From: Theropithecus gelada
Taxonomy: Eukaryota > Chordata > Mammalia > Primates > Cercopithecidae
Length of the DNA stretch: 64,000 nucleotides
Reading direction: 5' to 3'
Assembly (NCBI RefSeq): GCF_003255815.1
Contig: NC_037681.1
Location: 66,959,438 to 67,023,437 of the forward strand
Both the position numbers and the translations under genes were made by a program. The notes beneath the pieces were generated by a model that saw only the letters and a list, made by a program, of their open reading frames with translations, did no database searches and was not told where the DNA came from. How positions within the stretch are numbered: the stretch's first letter is position 1; each line of letters opens with the position of its first letter. This document shows positions 25,776 to 35,849 of this stretch, piece after piece.

Positions 25776-26595
25776 AGGTCTACTGATTTGAATTTAACTG
25801 AATGAAAACCCAGGGTTCAATTTCCAAACAAGCAAAGAAAAAAATCTTCAAACCCTCCCTATTGTTCTCCTTCTACCAGTTGAACCCCAACCCATTTTGT
25901 TTCTACTCCCTCCCCTCCGCTTCCTTCCCTCTCTCCCTTCCTTTCTTTCTTCCTTCCAGTCTTTCCCTGGGCCCCTCAAGTCACATCCCTTGTGCATTCA
26001 CCCACAGGCACCCCTTCTCTGTAGGCCTTCATTTTCACTGAGCCCTGAGGTCACAATACCCTGGGAAGGAGAAATGAAGGATTTTCCAAGTTCCCAGCTG
26101 TGGCCACGCACTTTCTGTCCTCTCTGTCCTGCTGGAAGCCAAAGTTCTTAAGCTTCTGTACAGCAAGTTTTTTGTAAAATGAATGATGACAACTTAGTCT
26201 TTTCAGGCTTTCTGTTTGCAGTCCCAGGAGGCTTCTTAGCTGGTGATGACCCTGGACTACTTCCTGGCTTCCTCTGGACTTTGGATTCAGACAAACATTT
26301 GGCTCTCAAGATCCCTTCATGCTCTAAACCTTCTGTAATCTCCAGGACATGAATCCACTCAGGTTTGGTAGGAACTAGGGTGAGTCAAACATCACCCTCT
26401 AAAGGCTCATTTCCCAGAGATGAAAGCACGTGCTGGGTGCTCTCACTCCAAGGATGTGCTGGAGGGTGTGGGGAACTGGGCTCAGGGCCTATCTGGACTG
26501 ATCCCCTTTTGCTGCATCCACAGCAGGAAGCAGAGTAACTCAACTCCCAATGAAAGGAGTTAAGAAAAGAAACTTTATCTGAGGAATACAAGTCC
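25776..26595. other. Unique intergenic DNA
   Basis: A pyrimidine-rich stretch occurs near 25890-25970. No gene is supported. Confidence 0.4.
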
Positions 26596-26596
26596 T

Positions 26597-27019
26597 TTTA
26601 ATGATCAGGCCCAGAGAGACACTAAAACGAGACAGCAATCATGTCCAACTGCCCCGCTCTGAACAATGTGTTCGTCTCTTGAAGCTGCTTGCTATCACCA
26701 CAGTAGCTACAGATCAACCTAATAATGCCCTACCAGGCGCTATAACCCACGCTCTATAGCTTAACAATATACAGCCAATCAAATCAATGTTATTTATGTA
26801 AACCAATGAGAATTCCTGACAAACAACTTTATATCAACCCATGCCCTATGTTCTGCTTTTGCCTTTAAAAATCCGCTTGTAACTTCAGCTAATCAGAGTG
26901 TATATTTAGGGCAACTTGAATCTATGCTCACAGGTTGCAGTCCTCAAACTTGACCCAAATAAACTCTCTACTTCTATTAATTTTGTGTCTGCTTCTACCT
27001 TTTAGGTTGACATATTGCT
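26597..27019 (+). mobile_element. Probable endogenous-retrovirus LTR, family unassigned
   Basis: 'cttgacccaaataaactctc' followed by 'tgtctgcttctaccttttag' and a terminal 'gttgaca' is the usual end of an ERV LTR (polyadenylation signal near 26959, TG-rich region, CA terminus). The upstream 'caaccaatgagaattcctga'-like and 'cctttaaaaatccgcttgta' text fits an LTR U3/R. The left boundary is uncertain. No internal viral genes flank it, so it looks like a solo or fragmentary LTR. Confidence 0.5.
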
Positions 27020-29430
27020 GTTCTGTAAGGCAAGACCACCGGGTGAGCTGTGTGATTATGCAGGAAAGCAGGGGGCGCCAGGAAAGGTGAGGGTTTATCG
27101 TGCTTTAGGACTGCGCATAGGAAGGTGGGGGTGGGAGGTGAGACTAGAGTCCTTTCCCAGTGCTGTCAGTACCAGGTGTGATTTCAGAGATGAACTCGTG
27201 AATTGGAAGGGGTGTCTGGGTGGACTGGGGAGAGCATAGGATGGGGGCAAAGACTTGAGCAATGTTCCTGGGGAGCCCAGGAAGGGGCTGCAGTTGCTCC
27301 CTAGAGGTGATGGGGGGTGTGTGTGGTTGGGCCCAGAGTTGATCTGCTGACCCACTTCCAGGGGCCCTATGAGCCCAGGGTCAGAGATGAAGCCCTGCAG
27401 CATTTTCTGTTGGTTCCACTGCCTTCTCTGAGGTCCTGCCACACAGTCAAAGCATCCCCTCCATCTCTGGCTCTCCAGGCAGCTCAGGATCAGAACCAAA
27501 TCCACACTCTCCCTTCACTAAGTTACTCTGCCTACCATCCTCAGGAGGCAGCTGGCCTCCTAGCATGTGGGGCAGGACCTCCTTGCTGTGTGTTCGGTTC
27601 CTCTAGCTCTTCCCCAGCAGGGAGTGAGTCTACAGCAGTCCCATCACCATAAGCAAAGCTTCTGCATCAGTAGCAGACAGCTTCTCTTGCGCCTGGGGAG
27701 GAAGTGTTAATGAGGAGAGGTGTGGGGAAGGGTTGTGCCTGCCTGCCGTTTTAACAGTTTGCTCCTTTTGGCTCACGGGACCGAGGAGCTTACACAAGGA
27801 ACATGCCTTCTAGAGGGGAGAATGTTAATGCCAATAAAGCCTGCATGTTAGTTTGTACCGTTCACTCAACTAAGAGAATGCACCCAGTGCAAACCTTTCT
27901 AAGGTAAAGACCTCTACAGGGCCATAGTTGTCGGAGCTGAACAGGATGGTGACAAGTAGCCCACCCCAAAGGTCAAGTCTAGCCTTGATGGCCACATAGA
28001 CATGAAGGCTAAGATGTGCCTCTCCCACGGCTGAGGCCCCCATGGAGGACACAGACCAGGCCCAGTCCCTCCAGAGCCTCCTGCCTCTGCACCCGGGTCC
28101 AAAGCAAAGCCCCTTCCATCTGTTTCCCATGGAGGGATGGGACTCAATAAACCCTCAGGCAAGCCCAGGAGTAACCAATCACTGGACTGAAGTGAGGCAG
28201 GGGGCACATCCTGCCTGAGTTTCAGGCTGTTCCCATCCACAGTCTTTCCCTGGGAGCAATAGGGGATTTTCTTGTCCAGAAGGATCCTTGGAATACAATG
28301 CACCACCTTTCCCCTGACCACCATCTCACATCCTTGCCCTTTTTTTATGGCCAAATCTATGGACTAGGAGAGGAGAGAGGCTCTGGAGTCCTCCATCCAT
28401 AACCCAGAGCTAGGCCTGGAGAGAAGAATGTAACAATGATCAACACTTGTTCAGAACCTACTGTATTAGGCACTGAAGTAACACAGCAGCAGGGGATGCA
28501 AAAAAGAGAAAAGACACAGTCTCTGTCCATAAGGAGGTGTGTCTAAAAAGATGAGACACAGTAGATAAAGTTGCTGACAGTAAAGAAAAGCAGTGCATGA
28601 AAAGTCCTCAATGAGAGACACAGTCCCTACATCCAGAGACTGCGGGAGGCCAAGGTTTTTGTGTGGCTGAGGGGACATGGTGAGGAAAAGGCTGGAACCC
28701 ACGGGGTTGAGGGATAATGCTGGGGGAGAAAGAGCTAATGTGTGGCAGCTCCAGCAGAGAGAAAAGCTGGAAAACATAGAGATGCTTAAATGCGACTTAG
28801 GGGAAAGTTTGTCCCATAGGTACGATGCAATGCTCTCCTCAACTTCCCACAAAACCTTTCATAAAACCTACGACTGCCCATTTTTGGGGGAGGTGAATTG
28901 ATGTTGGGGGCAGCTAACAGATTGAGGGTGGCTCAGGGGGCCAGAGCTAGGGTAGGCCGAGGGGGTTCAGACACTCCAGGGTTACAGCAGGAAGTGGGGG
29001 CTGACTTCCCGGAAGGGGAGGGGCTGGGGGCTTGATGAGCTGGGAAGTGGGTGCTTTGCTGGGCCTGGAATGATGGTGAGGAGAGAGGGGGGAAAGCTCA
29101 GAGGGTAGGGAGACTCCCATAAGAAAAAACTGTAAGATGATATGAAACTGTAATAAAGCCTCAAGCCTGGACAAGTGAAAAAAATATATTGGGGTGGGGG
29201 AAGGGAGGAGGCATAGGACAGAAGTCACTGATTCTAATCTCTTCCACTTTTGTATCATGAAGTTCACCTGCCTCACGAAAGAGCGGGTAAGGTTATTTAT
29301 CACCTCTCACTCAGGCTGATAAATAGCCCCCGTGCTCTCACGGGGAGCCCCCTGCCTCCAGTCTCTCCCCCGCATTAATGTGTCCTCCACCCACAGCGAC
29401 ACTGAAATAATCTTTCTGAAAGTCTAGCTG
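27020..29430. other. Intergenic DNA, mostly unique
   Basis: An L2/MIR-type tract is likely around 28440-28560 ('tcagaacctactgtattagg'). 28880-29220 is G-rich. No coding gene is supported despite several 100-150 codon frames on both strands. Confidence 0.45.
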
Positions 29431-29450
29431 TCATTGTTTCATTCACTCTT

Positions 29451-29748
29451 TTTTTTTTTTTTTTGAGACGGAGTCTCGCTCTTTCGCGCAGGCTGGAGTG
29501 CCGTGCCGGATCTCAGCTCACTGCAAGCTCCGCCTCCCGGGTTTACGCCAGCCATTCTCCCGCCTCAGCCTCCGAGTAGCTGGGACTACAGACGCCCGCC
29601 ACCTCGCCCGGCCAGTTTTTTGTATTTTTTAGTAGAGACGGGGTTTCACCGTGTTAGCCAGGATGGTCTCGATCTCCTGACCTCATGATCCGCCCGTCTC
29701 GGCCTCCCAAAGTGCTGGGATTACAGGCTTGAGCCACCGCGCCCGGCC
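29451..29748 (-). mobile_element. Young AluY, Old World monkey type, with perfect TSD
   Basis: An intact antisense Alu with little divergence and many CpGs. The 12-bp direct repeat TCATTCACTCTT occurs at 29439-29450 and 29749-29760. Wording such as 'gccagttttttgtatttttt', 'cccgcctcagcctccgag' and 'ttacaggcttgagccacc' matches the cercopithecoid AluYR lineage as I know it. It is the youngest-looking SINE in the window. Confidence 0.9.
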
Positions 29749-29822
29749 TCATTCACTCTTAAAGTCCCTCAATGACCTCCTTATCACTCACCCACCAGAA
29801 TTAAGTCAAAATGCCTGAGCAG

Positions 29823-30224
29823 GCCAGGTGTGGTGGCTCACGCCTATAATTCTAACACTTTGGGAGGCCAAGGCAGGAGGATTGCCTGAGCCCAGGAGGT
29901 CAAGACCAGCCTGGCCAACAGAGTGAGAACCGTCTCTACAAAGAATTAAAAAATTGGCCAGGTGTGGTGGTGCATGCCTGTAGTCCCAGCTACTCAGGGC
30001 TGGGGACCAAGCCCCCAGTCTATCCCCTTCTGGAAATTTGGCTCCCACTTCCTGCTGTAACCTGCTGAGGTGGGAGGAGCGCTTGAGCCTAGGAGCTTGA
30101 GGTTGCAGTGAGCCAAGATCACACAACTGCCCTTCAGTCTGGGCAACAGAGCAAGATCTTGTCTCAAAAACAAACAAAACAAAACAAACACACACACAGA
30201 CACAGAAACAAAAACAAACAAACA
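29823..30224 (+). mobile_element. AluJ/S (sense) containing a 65-bp foreign insert
   Basis: The Alu starts 'ggccaggtgtggtggctcac' and ends in CAAA/CACA units. In the right monomer the expected 'tactcagg-aggctgaggtggg' is interrupted by non-Alu bases at about 30003-30067, flanked by a 4-base direct repeat GCTG. Confidence 0.85.
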
Positions 30225-30240
30225 ACCCCCCCCCCCCCCA
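30225..30240. repeat. Poly(C) run
   Basis: A run of about 14 consecutive C bases directly follows the Alu tail. Confidence 0.9.
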
Positions 30241-30261
30241 ACCTCCAGAGCAACACCCTGT

Positions 30262-30658
30262 AATGAGGCCCATCTTTCCACCTTCATCCATGGTCTCTTC
30301 CTCCTCACCCCTCACATTCCATCACCCCAAACTACACAAAGCTCCTCTAATGTGCCCTGCATTTTCACACCTCAGGGCCTTGGCACATGCTTTCCTTCCT
30401 TTGCCTGGAGGGCTTTCCCCAGCTCAACTGCCAGCACCCAGGAACCCTTCTGTTACCCTCCCTTCCTGCCACCATCTTCCCACAGGGTTTCACATCAGCA
30501 CTAGGCTGGCACTTGCCACATTGTATCATTATCATGATCATCATCTGTTTATGTGTCTGTGACTCCTTAAAGAACAGAACCAGATCATATTCTTCTTTGC
30601 AGCCCAGCATCCAGCACAGTGCCTGGCTCATCACTGGCATTTAGAAAATGTTCACTGA
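30262..30658 (+). mobile_element. L2 LINE fragment
   Basis: 'ctcagggccttggcacatgc', 'tttgcctggagggctttccc', 'actccttaaagaacagaacc' and 'cagcacagtgcctggctcat' are classic L2 3'-end text. An Alu has inserted at its 3' terminus. Confidence 0.75.
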
Positions 30659-30959
30659 GGCCGGGTGCAGTGGCTCGCATCTGTAATCCCAGCACTTTGG
30701 GAGGCTGAGGCGGACAGATCATGAGGTCACGAGTTCGAGACCAGCCTGACCAATATGGTAAAACCCCATCTCTACTAAAAATACAAAAATTAGCCAGGTG
30801 TGGTGGCACACGCCTGCAGTCCCAGCTACTTGGGAGGCTGAGGCAGAAGAATCACTTGAACCCAGAAGGCGGAGGTTGCAGTGAGCCAAGATTGCAGCAT
30901 TACACTACAGCCTGGGCGACAGAGCTAGACTCCGTCTCAAAAAAAAAAAAAAAAAAAAA
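30659..30959 (+). mobile_element. AluS (sense)
   Basis: A full dimer beginning 'ggccgggtgcagtggctcgc', with a 20+ base A-tail. It is inserted in the end of the L2 copy. Confidence 0.92.
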
Positions 30960-30989
30960 TTCTCATTGAATGACTAAATTTGAAACTCA

Positions 30990-31440
30990 AAAGGGCCCAC
31001 AGAGAAGACACCCTGTGGGGAGTCTGTCCAGCTGACAAAGACCCTTCTTACTCTGGGAACTGCCCCAGACACCAACTGGACCATAGATAGACACCTGACC
31101 CCAGTTTGGCCAAATAGATTCCCTCTGGGAAAGTGGAATGGACTTCAAGAGAAGCAAGTTTGTTTCTGGAACTATAACATGTCAACTTTGGAATGGTGGG
31201 GCATGCATACTCTACCATTTAAACTGGGTAACAGAGAAAGTCACTCCTTAAAGAAAGAAAAATGGCCACATAAAGGATTTCAGATGGCTTTCTGAGTCCC
31301 AGTTCCAGCCCTCTCCTGAGATCACAAAGGATTCCTGTTCTGGGTTCTGTGAGACACCCCCACGTACTAGTAGCCTGTCCCTTACTTTGTGTTTGAGTTT
31401 CATGAAGTTTCTGTTCCTTGCAGAGTCCTAACCACACAGG
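30990..31440. repeat. Ancient interspersed repeat (unassigned)
   Basis: The ending 'gtttctgttccttgcagagt' followed by 'cctaacca' resembles the family noted at 14090-14495. No gene is seen here. Confidence 0.3.
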
Positions 31441-31609
31441 CCAACCTTTGCCCTCAGCAGAGCATCTTGGGATTTTTTTTCTTCAAAAAAATTCTATTTT
31501 AATAAATAAAGCAACATCAGGTATGGACTAGACCTTAAATCACACATACGTATGCAGAACCCGCTATGTAATCTGCAGAGCCCAGTGCAAAATGAAAATG
31601 TGAGCTCTG

Positions 31610-31877
31610 GCTAGGCACGGTGGCTTACGCCTGTAATTCCACACTTTGGGAGGCGAGGCAGGTGGATCACCTGAGGTCAGGAGTTCGAGACCAGCCTGGC
31701 CAATATAGTGAAACCTCGTGTCTATTGAAAATACAAAATTAGCCGGGTATAGTGGCATGAGCCTGTAAGACTGAGGCAGGAGAATCACTTGAACCCAAGA
31801 GGCGGAGTTTGCAGTGAGCCACTATTGTGCCATTGCACTCTAGCCTGGGCAACAGGAGAGAAACTCCATCTCAAAAA
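31610..31877 (+). mobile_element. AluS (sense) with purine-rich tail
   Basis: A dimer starting 'ggctaggcacggtggcttac', with a deletion in the right monomer ('gagcctgtaagactgaggca'). Its tail runs into the expanded GAA/GGA tract. Confidence 0.88.
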
Positions 31878-31978
31878 AGAAGAAGAAGAAGGAGAAAGAG
31901 AAGGAGAAGGAGAAGAAGACAGAAGAAGAAGAAAGGAAGAAAGAAGAAGAAGAAGAAAGAAGAAAAAGAAAGAAAAGG
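31873..31978. repeat. 106-bp GAA/GGA homopurine tract
   Basis: Every base from 31873 to 31978 is A or G except a single C at 31920. It arose from the Alu A-tail. Mirror-like homopurine runs of this size can adopt triplex structure. Confidence 0.95.
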
Positions 31979-32117
31979 TGAGATTCTTTGTTCAAAAAGC
32001 AGGAAAGAAGTGCCATGAACGGCACTAAAGTATAAAGCTTTTTTCTTTCTTCTGTAGTCTCTTCTTGACTTTTCATAGTGTTTACTTGCTATTTAATGTC
32101 TTTTTAAGTGAAGAAAA

Positions 32118-32181
32118 TTTAAATTATTAGCATGAATTCTACCATTTCAAGTTTAAATTATTAGCATGAATTCTACCATTT
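32118..32181. repeat. Tandem duplication, 30-bp unit, period 34
   Basis: The text 'tttaaattattagcatgaat' plus 'tctaccattt' occurs at 32118-32147 and again at 32152-32181, separated by 4 bases. Confidence 0.95.
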
Positions 32182-33321
32182 ACTTTTCTATTGTGCAATG
32201 CCTACATGCCAAGTCACAAAAATTATATAATCTGTATTTCTTGGCTCCTCCCAGAAAGTGCCTCACACTGGCCAGAAAAGATGCATCCAAGTTCCCCCAG
32301 GCACTGAACTGTCCAAGGGAGGACGCTGCCAGGCACAGGGATACTTTGCAGGCCAAGTGCAGACATTTACAAGCTCCTGAGGGTCCTGCCCTAAGACTCT
32401 GGTGCGGCAAGTTTGGCAGTGGTTGGGTCCCCCTTCCCACTAGCCACCAGTGTGGGCCTGGGTCAGGATCAGGGAAGCTGAGCTGGCATCTCTCCTTCCA
32501 GTGGGCAGGCTGCCCTATAGCGGACAGTAACTCCTAGGGTCTTTAAACCTCTACACCAGGACGGGCTCAGTATCTGGTGGGTAAGAGACTCACCCCTTCC
32601 CCCAAGTTGTCTACTGAATATGCCACGGAGCTGCCAGCCTTGGGCAGGGATTTCTGGCCCTGAAACTCCACAGAGCATGAAACCCCATTCTGACCCTCCC
32701 TGCATGTACACCAGGCCCCCGCTAGGGGCCGAGGGAAGCAATGCTCACTGGGTGAGGTGGAGGAAGGCTGGGCCTCAGGGCACCAGAGGACTGGGAAATG
32801 GTTAGCCAACAACCCATCCAAAGAAGGTAGGTAGACTTTGGGAGTCAGTACCATGCGTGAGCCAAGGCTCCAAACCCCTGGCACATGCCCCAATGTTCCA
32901 TCAATGTCACTTACAAAACACACATTCAAAGATGAAATTAGGAATTTCAGGGCAGCAAATACAGATCACTAAACCCCAGGTGCTGGGCCCTTCGGAGCAT
33001 GGGTCCCTGTGTGACTGTGCTGGTTGGATGCCCATTAAGTTGATTCTGGACATGTGAGGAAAACCTCTAGACCTCATTAAATAACATCAGTTTGGGTACT
33101 GAAGCTGAAACAAAGGAAGAAAAACACACTTCATATGCATATTAAACTAGAGCACCCAGATCCACAGGCCGAGAACACTATTCACATCTCACATATTCAC
33201 CACCTGAGGCCAAGCTGAAGAGCAGATGTCATCACTCCCTTCATCCCAGACTGCAGAATGGACCAGAAGCTGTGGCATGGATGGATGAATTGGAATTTGA
33301 ATTCTGAGCATTAATTTGGGC
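32182..33321. other. Unique DNA downstream of ATP6V1E2
   Basis: No other gene is recognised. Open frames on both strands between 32166 and 32929 have no conserved motif. Confidence 0.45.
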
Positions 33322-33327
33322 TTTATT
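33322..33327 (-). promoter_or_regulatory. Polyadenylation signal for ATP6V1E2
   Basis: On the minus strand the hexamer AATAAA lies about 160 bases downstream of the ATP6V1E2 stop codon, in the context GAAATAAAGC. It is the nearest canonical signal and implies a short 3' UTR. The cleavage site itself is not determined. Confidence 0.55.
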
Positions 33328-33485
33328 TCAAAGTTAACACTTTAGCCATCCAAGGGGTATTTCATGAAGAAAAACAGAACAATATCAGAGCATCAAAGAG
33401 GAGGAAACACTACTAGTTTCTTTTCCCCCCAAAACTTAAACTTTCGTGGTTTAGTGGTTCAACACTAGCTTCACTTCCCAGAGGC

Positions 33486-34166
33486 TTATATAAAGAACTT
33501 TCTGTTGGCGTTAGCACCAAACAAGGCCATTCGTATTTCTGGCATCTTTTCCTTCGCTGAGAGATCCAGTCGGCTTTCCAAGGTATTTGAAACCTTTATT
33601 CTCTGATTGCCACTGTAGACCTCCACACCTCCAGCTGCATTCACAGCCAGGTATGCCTCTTGATCAATCTGGACCTCCACATGTTTTTGGGAAATTGTCA
33701 TGTATTCGGGGATGGCTTTTTGCACAGCAGCCTCCACCAGGAGGAGGTCCTGTGGCCGGCAGCGCACAATCATCACAGGTTCCAGCAGTCGGAGCAGACC
33801 CTGGAGCACCAGTTTATCCAGAAGCCCCTGGTAGACCTCTGGGTTCTCCACAATCCGGCTGAGTCTCAGCTTCGCCTCACTGAGCAAATCCGAGATGAGG
33901 TCATCTCGGGCTCCCAGGACTTTCAGCCTTGCCTGATTCCTCATGGTGGACATCTGGATTTTCTTCTGCTGCTCTATCTGCTTCTCCTTTTTCTCATAAT
34001 ACTCCATAATCTTCAGTCGTTGGGTTTGCACAAGGCGTCCTTTCTCAATGTTAAACTCTTCCTCAGCCTTGGCATCGATTTCCTCTGCTTTCTCATTGGC
34101 TTCCTGCTCAATGAAAGCCATCATGTGCTTAATCTGCTTTTTCACATCGACATCACTCAGGGCCAT
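33486..34166 (-). CDS. ATP6V1E2: ATP6V1E2, V-type proton ATPase subunit E2 (intronless)
   Basis: This encodes the E2 isoform of the V1 peripheral-stalk subunit E. Subunit E pairs with subunit G to form the stator linking the catalytic V1 head to the membrane V0 sector in proton-pumping vacuolar ATPases; E2 is the testis-enriched isoform in mammals. The frame is 226 residues, the usual E-subunit length, starting MALSDVDVKKQIKHMMAFIE and ending with the family-typical NRKFFI. Residues about 1-110 are a charged helical stalk region (KKEKQIEQQKK), and about 115-226 the globular C-terminal domain (MIVRCRPQDLLLVEAAVQKA, AAGGVEVYSGNQRIKVSNTL). The frame has no introns, stops or frameshifts, consistent with a functional retrocopy of ATP6V1E1. 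I chose the Met at 34166 because it matches the family start and has a good Kozak context (GCCATGG with G at -3). An in-frame ATG 13 codons upstream (34205) would add a non-conserved leader. Upstream non-coding exons could not be located. Confidence 0.95.
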   Translation of the reverse strand: MALSDVDVKKQIKHMMAFIEQEANEKAEEIDAKAEEEFNIEKGRLVQTQRLKIMEYYEKKEKQIEQQKKIQMSTMRNQARLKVLGARDDLISDLLSEAKLRLSRIVENPEVYQGLLDKLVLQGLLRLLEPVMIVRCRPQDLLLVEAAVQKAIPEYMTISQKHVEVQIDQEAYLAVNAAGGVEVYSGNQRIKVSNTLESRLDLSAKEKMPEIRMALFGANANRKFFI

Positions 34167-34334
34167 GGCTGCTCTCAGAGGCGATGGCAGAGAGGGAGCT
34201 GGCACACTGGCTCCTTTAACTTAGGACAATTTCAGGAGTGTCTCTGGAATTCCACTTTCTCAGCTATACCAGTGAACAAGAGGACGAAAGAGAAAGTCAG
34301 AGGCTTTAGAGGAGGATTGCAGAGACTGTATATA

Positions 34335-34462
34335 TACCCCTCACTTCACAGATGAGGAAACTGAGGTTCAGAGAGGGAACACAATTTATCCAAGTTTATA
34401 CTCTAGAAGAACAGAGACTTGAACCTAGGCCTCCAGAATTCCATCCCTGCTACACTCACTAT
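34335..34462 (-). repeat. MIR SINE (antisense)
   Basis: 'cagatgaggaaactgaggtt', 'cagagagggaacacaattta' and 'gacttgaacctaggcctcca' are the conserved antisense MIR core. It lies about 130 bases upstream of the ATP6V1E2 frame. Confidence 0.85.
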
Positions 34463-34739
34463 CATTGTCATCAAATAATAATGAGGCAGTTAGGGCAGAC
34501 CTAGTCCAGAAGCTCTCTACGGAGCAGTGGCCTGAGACTCAGATAGCAAGCCAACAGAATGGAAATACCAAATTAATACATAAATGGAAAGCATATCCAC
34601 ATTTTGGGGTCAGAAGGGTTGGGGAAAGTCTTAAGAAACTCGTGGTCAGCCAGGATTTAATCCAGAAAGGCTGCCTGGAGGTAGGAGGATTGTAAGAACC
34701 TTCAAATGATACAGAGAAAATGAATACTACTAAGCAGAA

Positions 34740-34952
34740 AATGGCACCTTGGAGAGATGAGATCTGCTTTGTAACCTAGCATGAGATCCATCCTAAAGAA
34801 TGTTCCATGTGCACTTGAGGAGAATGTGTATTGTGCTGCCGTTGGGTGGAATGTTCTGCATATATGGCTGTAAGGTCCATTTGGTCTATAGTGTTGTTCA
34901 AGTTCTCTGTTTCTTTACTGATTTTCTGTCTGCATATTCTATCCATTATCTA
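34740..34952 (-). mobile_element. Old L1 ORF2 fragment (antisense)
   Basis: Antisense text 'gaatgtgtattgtgctgccg', 'gtaaggtccatttggtctat' and 'ttgttcaagttctctgtttc' corresponds to the L1 endonuclease region. It matches, in inverted orientation, the old L1 copy around 44200-44345. Confidence 0.75.
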
Positions 34953-34987
34953 TTCACTTCCCAGAAGCTTATATTTAAAAACTTTAT

Positions 34988-35285
34988 GGCTGGGCACAGT
35001 GGCTCATGCCTGTGATCTCAGCACTTTGGGAGGCCAAGGCAGGTGGATCATGAGGTCAGGAGATAGAGACCATCCTGGCCAACATGGTGAAACCCCATCT
35101 CTACTAAAACACAAAAAAAATTAGCCAGGCATGGTGGCGCGTGCCTGTAGTCCCAGCTACTCAGGAGGCTGAGGGAGGGGAATCGCTTGAACTCAGGAGG
35201 CAGAGGTTGCAGTGAGCTGAGATCGCGCCACTGCACTCCAGCCTGGTGACAGAGCAAGACTCCATTTCAAAAAACAAAACAAAAC
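34988..35285 (+). mobile_element. Alu (S/Y, sense) with TSD
   Basis: A dimer starting 'ggctgggcacagtggctcat', with a (CAAAA)n tail. AAAACTTTAT flanks it at 34978-34987 and 35286-35295. Confidence 0.93.
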
Positions 35286-35375
35286 AAAACTTTATATAAG
35301 TCTAGACCTCCCCACTTCCCTAGAGCTCATATAAGGGAAGGGGGAGAGATTGAAGGTGGTCTTTTTACTGGAAGT

Positions 35376-35845
35376 GATTTCCAAACCTGGATGTATATCT
35401 GAACCACTTGGAGGATCTTTAAGAAACATAGCTTTTAGCGTGGTGACTCACGCCTGTAATCCCAGCACTTTGGGAGGCCGAGCTGGGTGGATCACCTGAG
35501 GCCAATAGTTCAAGACCAACCTGGCCAACATGGTGAAATCCCATCTCTACTAAAAATACAAAAATTAGCTGGGCGTGGTGGTGGCTGCCTGTAATCCCGG
35601 CTACTCAGGGAGCTGAGGCAGCAGAATCACTTGAACCTGGGAGGTGGAGGTTCCAGTGAGCTGAGCTTGCGCTATTGCAGTCCAGCCTGGGTGACAAGAG
35701 TGAGATTCTGTCTCAATAAATAAATAAATAAATAAAAAGAAAAAGAAAATATAGCTTTTAAGGCCCCAACACTATACCTACTGAATCAGAATCTCTGCCA
35801 GTAAGGTCTGGGGATCCATATCTTTGAAAGGCTCCTGGGATGTTC
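35376..35845 (-). mobile_element. MER5A-like relic split by an Alu
   Basis: 'tatctgaaccacttggagga' (35391-35410) and, after the Alu, 'ctactgaatcagaatctctg' and 'gtctggggatccatatctt' are the two halves of one MER5A-type hAT relic. Confidence 0.6.
35438..35750 (+). mobile_element. Alu (sense) with perfect TSD, 5' end slightly truncated
   Basis: It begins 'gcgtggtgactcacgcctgt', so the first bases of the Alu are missing, and ends in (AAAT)n. ATAGCTTTTA flanks it at 35428-35437 and 35751-35760. Confidence 0.93.
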
Positions 35846-35849
35846 AACA

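Noticed and set aside
27095..28354. Several 110-146 codon frames on both strands
   Set aside because: Composition-driven. No family resemblance and no conserved start context. They overlap each other antisense.
33660..34355. 231-codon plus-strand frame across ATP6V1E2
   Set aside because: It is the antisense shadow of the conserved ATP6V1E2 coding sequence and has no features of its own.
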